From Janthinobacterium sp. ROICE36 (GTDB lineage: Bacteria > Pseudomonadota > Gammaproteobacteria > Burkholderiales > Burkholderiaceae_D), in the NCBI RefSeq assembly GCF_002869965.1, contig NZ_PEBS01000001.1, positions 174,248 through 238,247 of the forward strand: a stretch of 64,000 nucleotides of DNA, written 5' to 3'. The translations under genes were made by a program, and so were the position numbers. Below are positions 63,040-64,000 of the stretch, piece by piece. The number at the start of each line of letters is the position of its first letter. Position 1 is the stretch's first letter. The notes beneath the pieces were generated by a model that saw only the letters and a program-made list of their open reading frames with translations, was not told the DNA's origin and ran no database searches.

Positions 63040-63540
63040 ATGCTTTACCTGCTTGCCATCGTGATCGTCATCGCCCTGCTGTATTACGTCTTCAGTGGCC
63101 GCACGCCCGTCAAACCGCTGCACAAGCCGCTCGTCTCGGTGCGCCAGTACGTGCCGGCGATACCTGCGGGCACACCGGCGCAGCATTGGAACGATGCGGG
63201 CCGCTTTGCGTCGGAAGTGGAAAACGAAGCGATGTACCAGAGCGCCATCGCCAGGCTGGCCGGCGAGCATGGCCCTGGCAACGCGGAAGAAAAATGCCTG
63301 GCCCTGCTCGTCTGCGACGATGCCAATCCATTCCAGGACAAGGCCATCGCCGTCTTCATCGATGGCCAGCTGGTCGGCTACCTGTCGCACAACGACGCCC
63401 TGCGCCTGCGCCGCAACCTGGGCCGCCAGGACCTGGCGGGCCAGCTGAGCTCGTGCGACGCCGTCATCCGCGGCGGCGGCCTGTGGAATGGCAAGCGCCT
63501 GTCGTATGCCGTGTGGCTGGATTTGCAGCCCTACAATTGA
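63040..63540 (+). CDS. Membrane-anchored HIRAN-like domain protein
   Basis: The 166-residue protein has an N-terminal membrane helix (MLYLLAIVIVIALLYYVF) and a C-terminal domain with NPFQDKAIAVFIDGQLVGYL and L-R-R-N-L near 95-127, which matches the HIRAN pattern N-P-x-D-x-x-A-V-x-V-x-x-x-G-x-x-V-G-Y-L. HIRAN domains usually bind DNA ends in helicases, so a membrane-anchored stand-alone form is unusual. It is 59 bp after the M56-family gene and may be in the same operon. Confidence 0.65.
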   Translation: MLYLLAIVIVIALLYYVFSGRTPVKPLHKPLVSVRQYVPAIPAGTPAQHWNDAGRFASEVENEAMYQSAIARLAGEHGPGNAEEKCLALLVCDDANPFQDKAIAVFIDGQLVGYLSHNDALRLRRNLGRQDLAGQLSSCDAVIRGGGLWNGKRLSYAVWLDLQPYN

Positions 63541-63915
63541 GTGAACTCCTGCCACGGCCAGCGTTGTTGCGTCACACAAAGAAGTACCGGACAGATGGCG
63601 CCGGCGCCGTTGCAGACCACTGGAAGGGCAAGGAGTTCCATGCCATTATGGCTGCTAGGGGGCCAGACATTTTGATGCACATCAAACAACTCGCGAGTTC
63701 CTCGCTGTGAGCTTGCGGAAATCTACGCTCCCTGTTTTTTTGAGCGACATCAAACCCAGCATAAGAAAATTCCCGGCCAGCAGCGCAAGGCTGAACTTGC
63801 CCGTGTTGCCCTTCCAGCCTTGTTGCCATCCTGCCTAGTGTACTGCTTGCGAAATGGTTGCACTATTTAAAGACTGCGCTATCATCTACATATTGAGTTT
63901 GAGATGAGGTGAGCA
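63541..63915. other. Gene-poor stretch with a perfect FNR-type site
   Basis: No convincing gene is seen in these 375 bp; open frames on both strands have no recognisable features. TTGATGCACATCAA at 63672-63685 matches the FNR/Anr consensus TTGAT-N4-ATCAA exactly, but no gene starts close to it on either strand. The right part (from about 63840) becomes AT-rich and probably contains the left end of the IS630-type element. Confidence 0.5.
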
Positions 63916-64000
63916 ATGCTGACTGCGGCGCCGATTATATTGAGCGAGGAAGACCGTGCCGAACTGGAACGAAGGGTCCGGTCGCAAACCATCGATACAC
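63916..64000 (+). CDS. IS630-family transposase, N-terminal part
   Basis: Only 28 codons are in the window. LSEEDRAELERRVRSQTIDT is a typical start of the helix-turn-helix region of IS630-type transposases, which recognise the element ends. The gene runs off the right edge, so completeness is unknown. Confidence 0.75.
   Translation, partial: MLTAAPIILSEEDRAELERRVRSQTIDT

Overview
The window looks like chromosomal DNA from a GC-rich betaproteobacterium, most likely of the Oxalobacteraceae (Janthinobacterium, Duganella or Massilia type). This is inferred from the gene families: a DUF2863-type protein, a PEP-CTERM protein, divergent pmbA and yjgA/darP, rho followed by a type B L31 gene, and Burkholderiales-like paa and hut clusters. 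No species was identified by comparison. Most of the window is ordinary, densely packed metabolic and housekeeping DNA with good ribosome binding sites and many translationally coupled starts. Three stretches are visibly decayed or rearranged.

Layout. 1-3.4 kb: the phenylacetyl-CoA epoxidase genes paaABC and the start of paaD (minus), with a divergent PaaX-type repressor carrying an in-frame 21-bp tandem duplication. 3.4-10.2 kb: a small unknown protein, an M14 cytosolic carboxypeptidase, an exported di-heme peroxidase, and a TonB-dependent receptor co-transcribed with an exported class V aminotransferase. 10.4-15.4 kb: pmbA, darP, mog, an esterase and a Deg-type periplasmic protease. 15.5-19.6 kb: a four-gene minus-strand unit of KamA-like radical SAM enzyme, MFS transporter, fumarylacetoacetase-family enzyme and carboxymuconolactone decarboxylase-family protein. 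19.9-29.3 kb: an exported Cache protein paired with a chemoreceptor, two DNA glycosylases, an HDOD protein, small membrane proteins, a DMT transporter and an acetyltransferase; three of these genes encode only 38, 45 and 59 residues.

29.3-38.2 kb: a complete five-step histidine utilisation operon (hutU-H-G-F-D-I) ending in a fused binding-protein/permease gene. Its sigma70-type promoter has a near-palindrome filling the spacer, a good candidate HutC operator. The likely HutC repressor gene lies 5 kb away at 43.2 kb, behind an exported amidohydrolase, a type VI secretion-like orphan, a wrecked MscS channel gene, and an ada-oxygenase DNA repair pair with a consensus Ada box. 44-48 kb: a large hybrid histidine kinase and a stand-alone receiver. 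48.4-59.5 kb: trxA, rho, rpmE2, a GT-C glycosyltransferase, a PEP-CTERM protein, an acyl-CoA synthetase, DNA polymerase II and a FabMG-like protein.

59.6-61.3 kb: tRNA-Leu(CAA) followed by an IS scar. A truncated IS66 element is fused to the last 25 codons of a paralogue of a gene that survives intact 1.3 kb further on, and a frameshifted nnrU remnant abuts a second IS66 end. 61.3-64 kb: that intact gene, an acetyltransferase, an M56-family protein whose zinc motif is degenerate, a HIRAN-like membrane protein, a gene-poor stretch with a perfect FNR-type box, and the start of an IS630-family transposase at the window edge.

I found no CRISPR array, prophage or complete biosynthetic cluster. 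The strongest unusual items are the hut promoter/operator arrangement, the IS66/nnrU/paralogue scar, the degenerate M56 protein, the receptor-aminotransferase pair, the Cache-chemoreceptor pair and the unannotated small membrane proteins.
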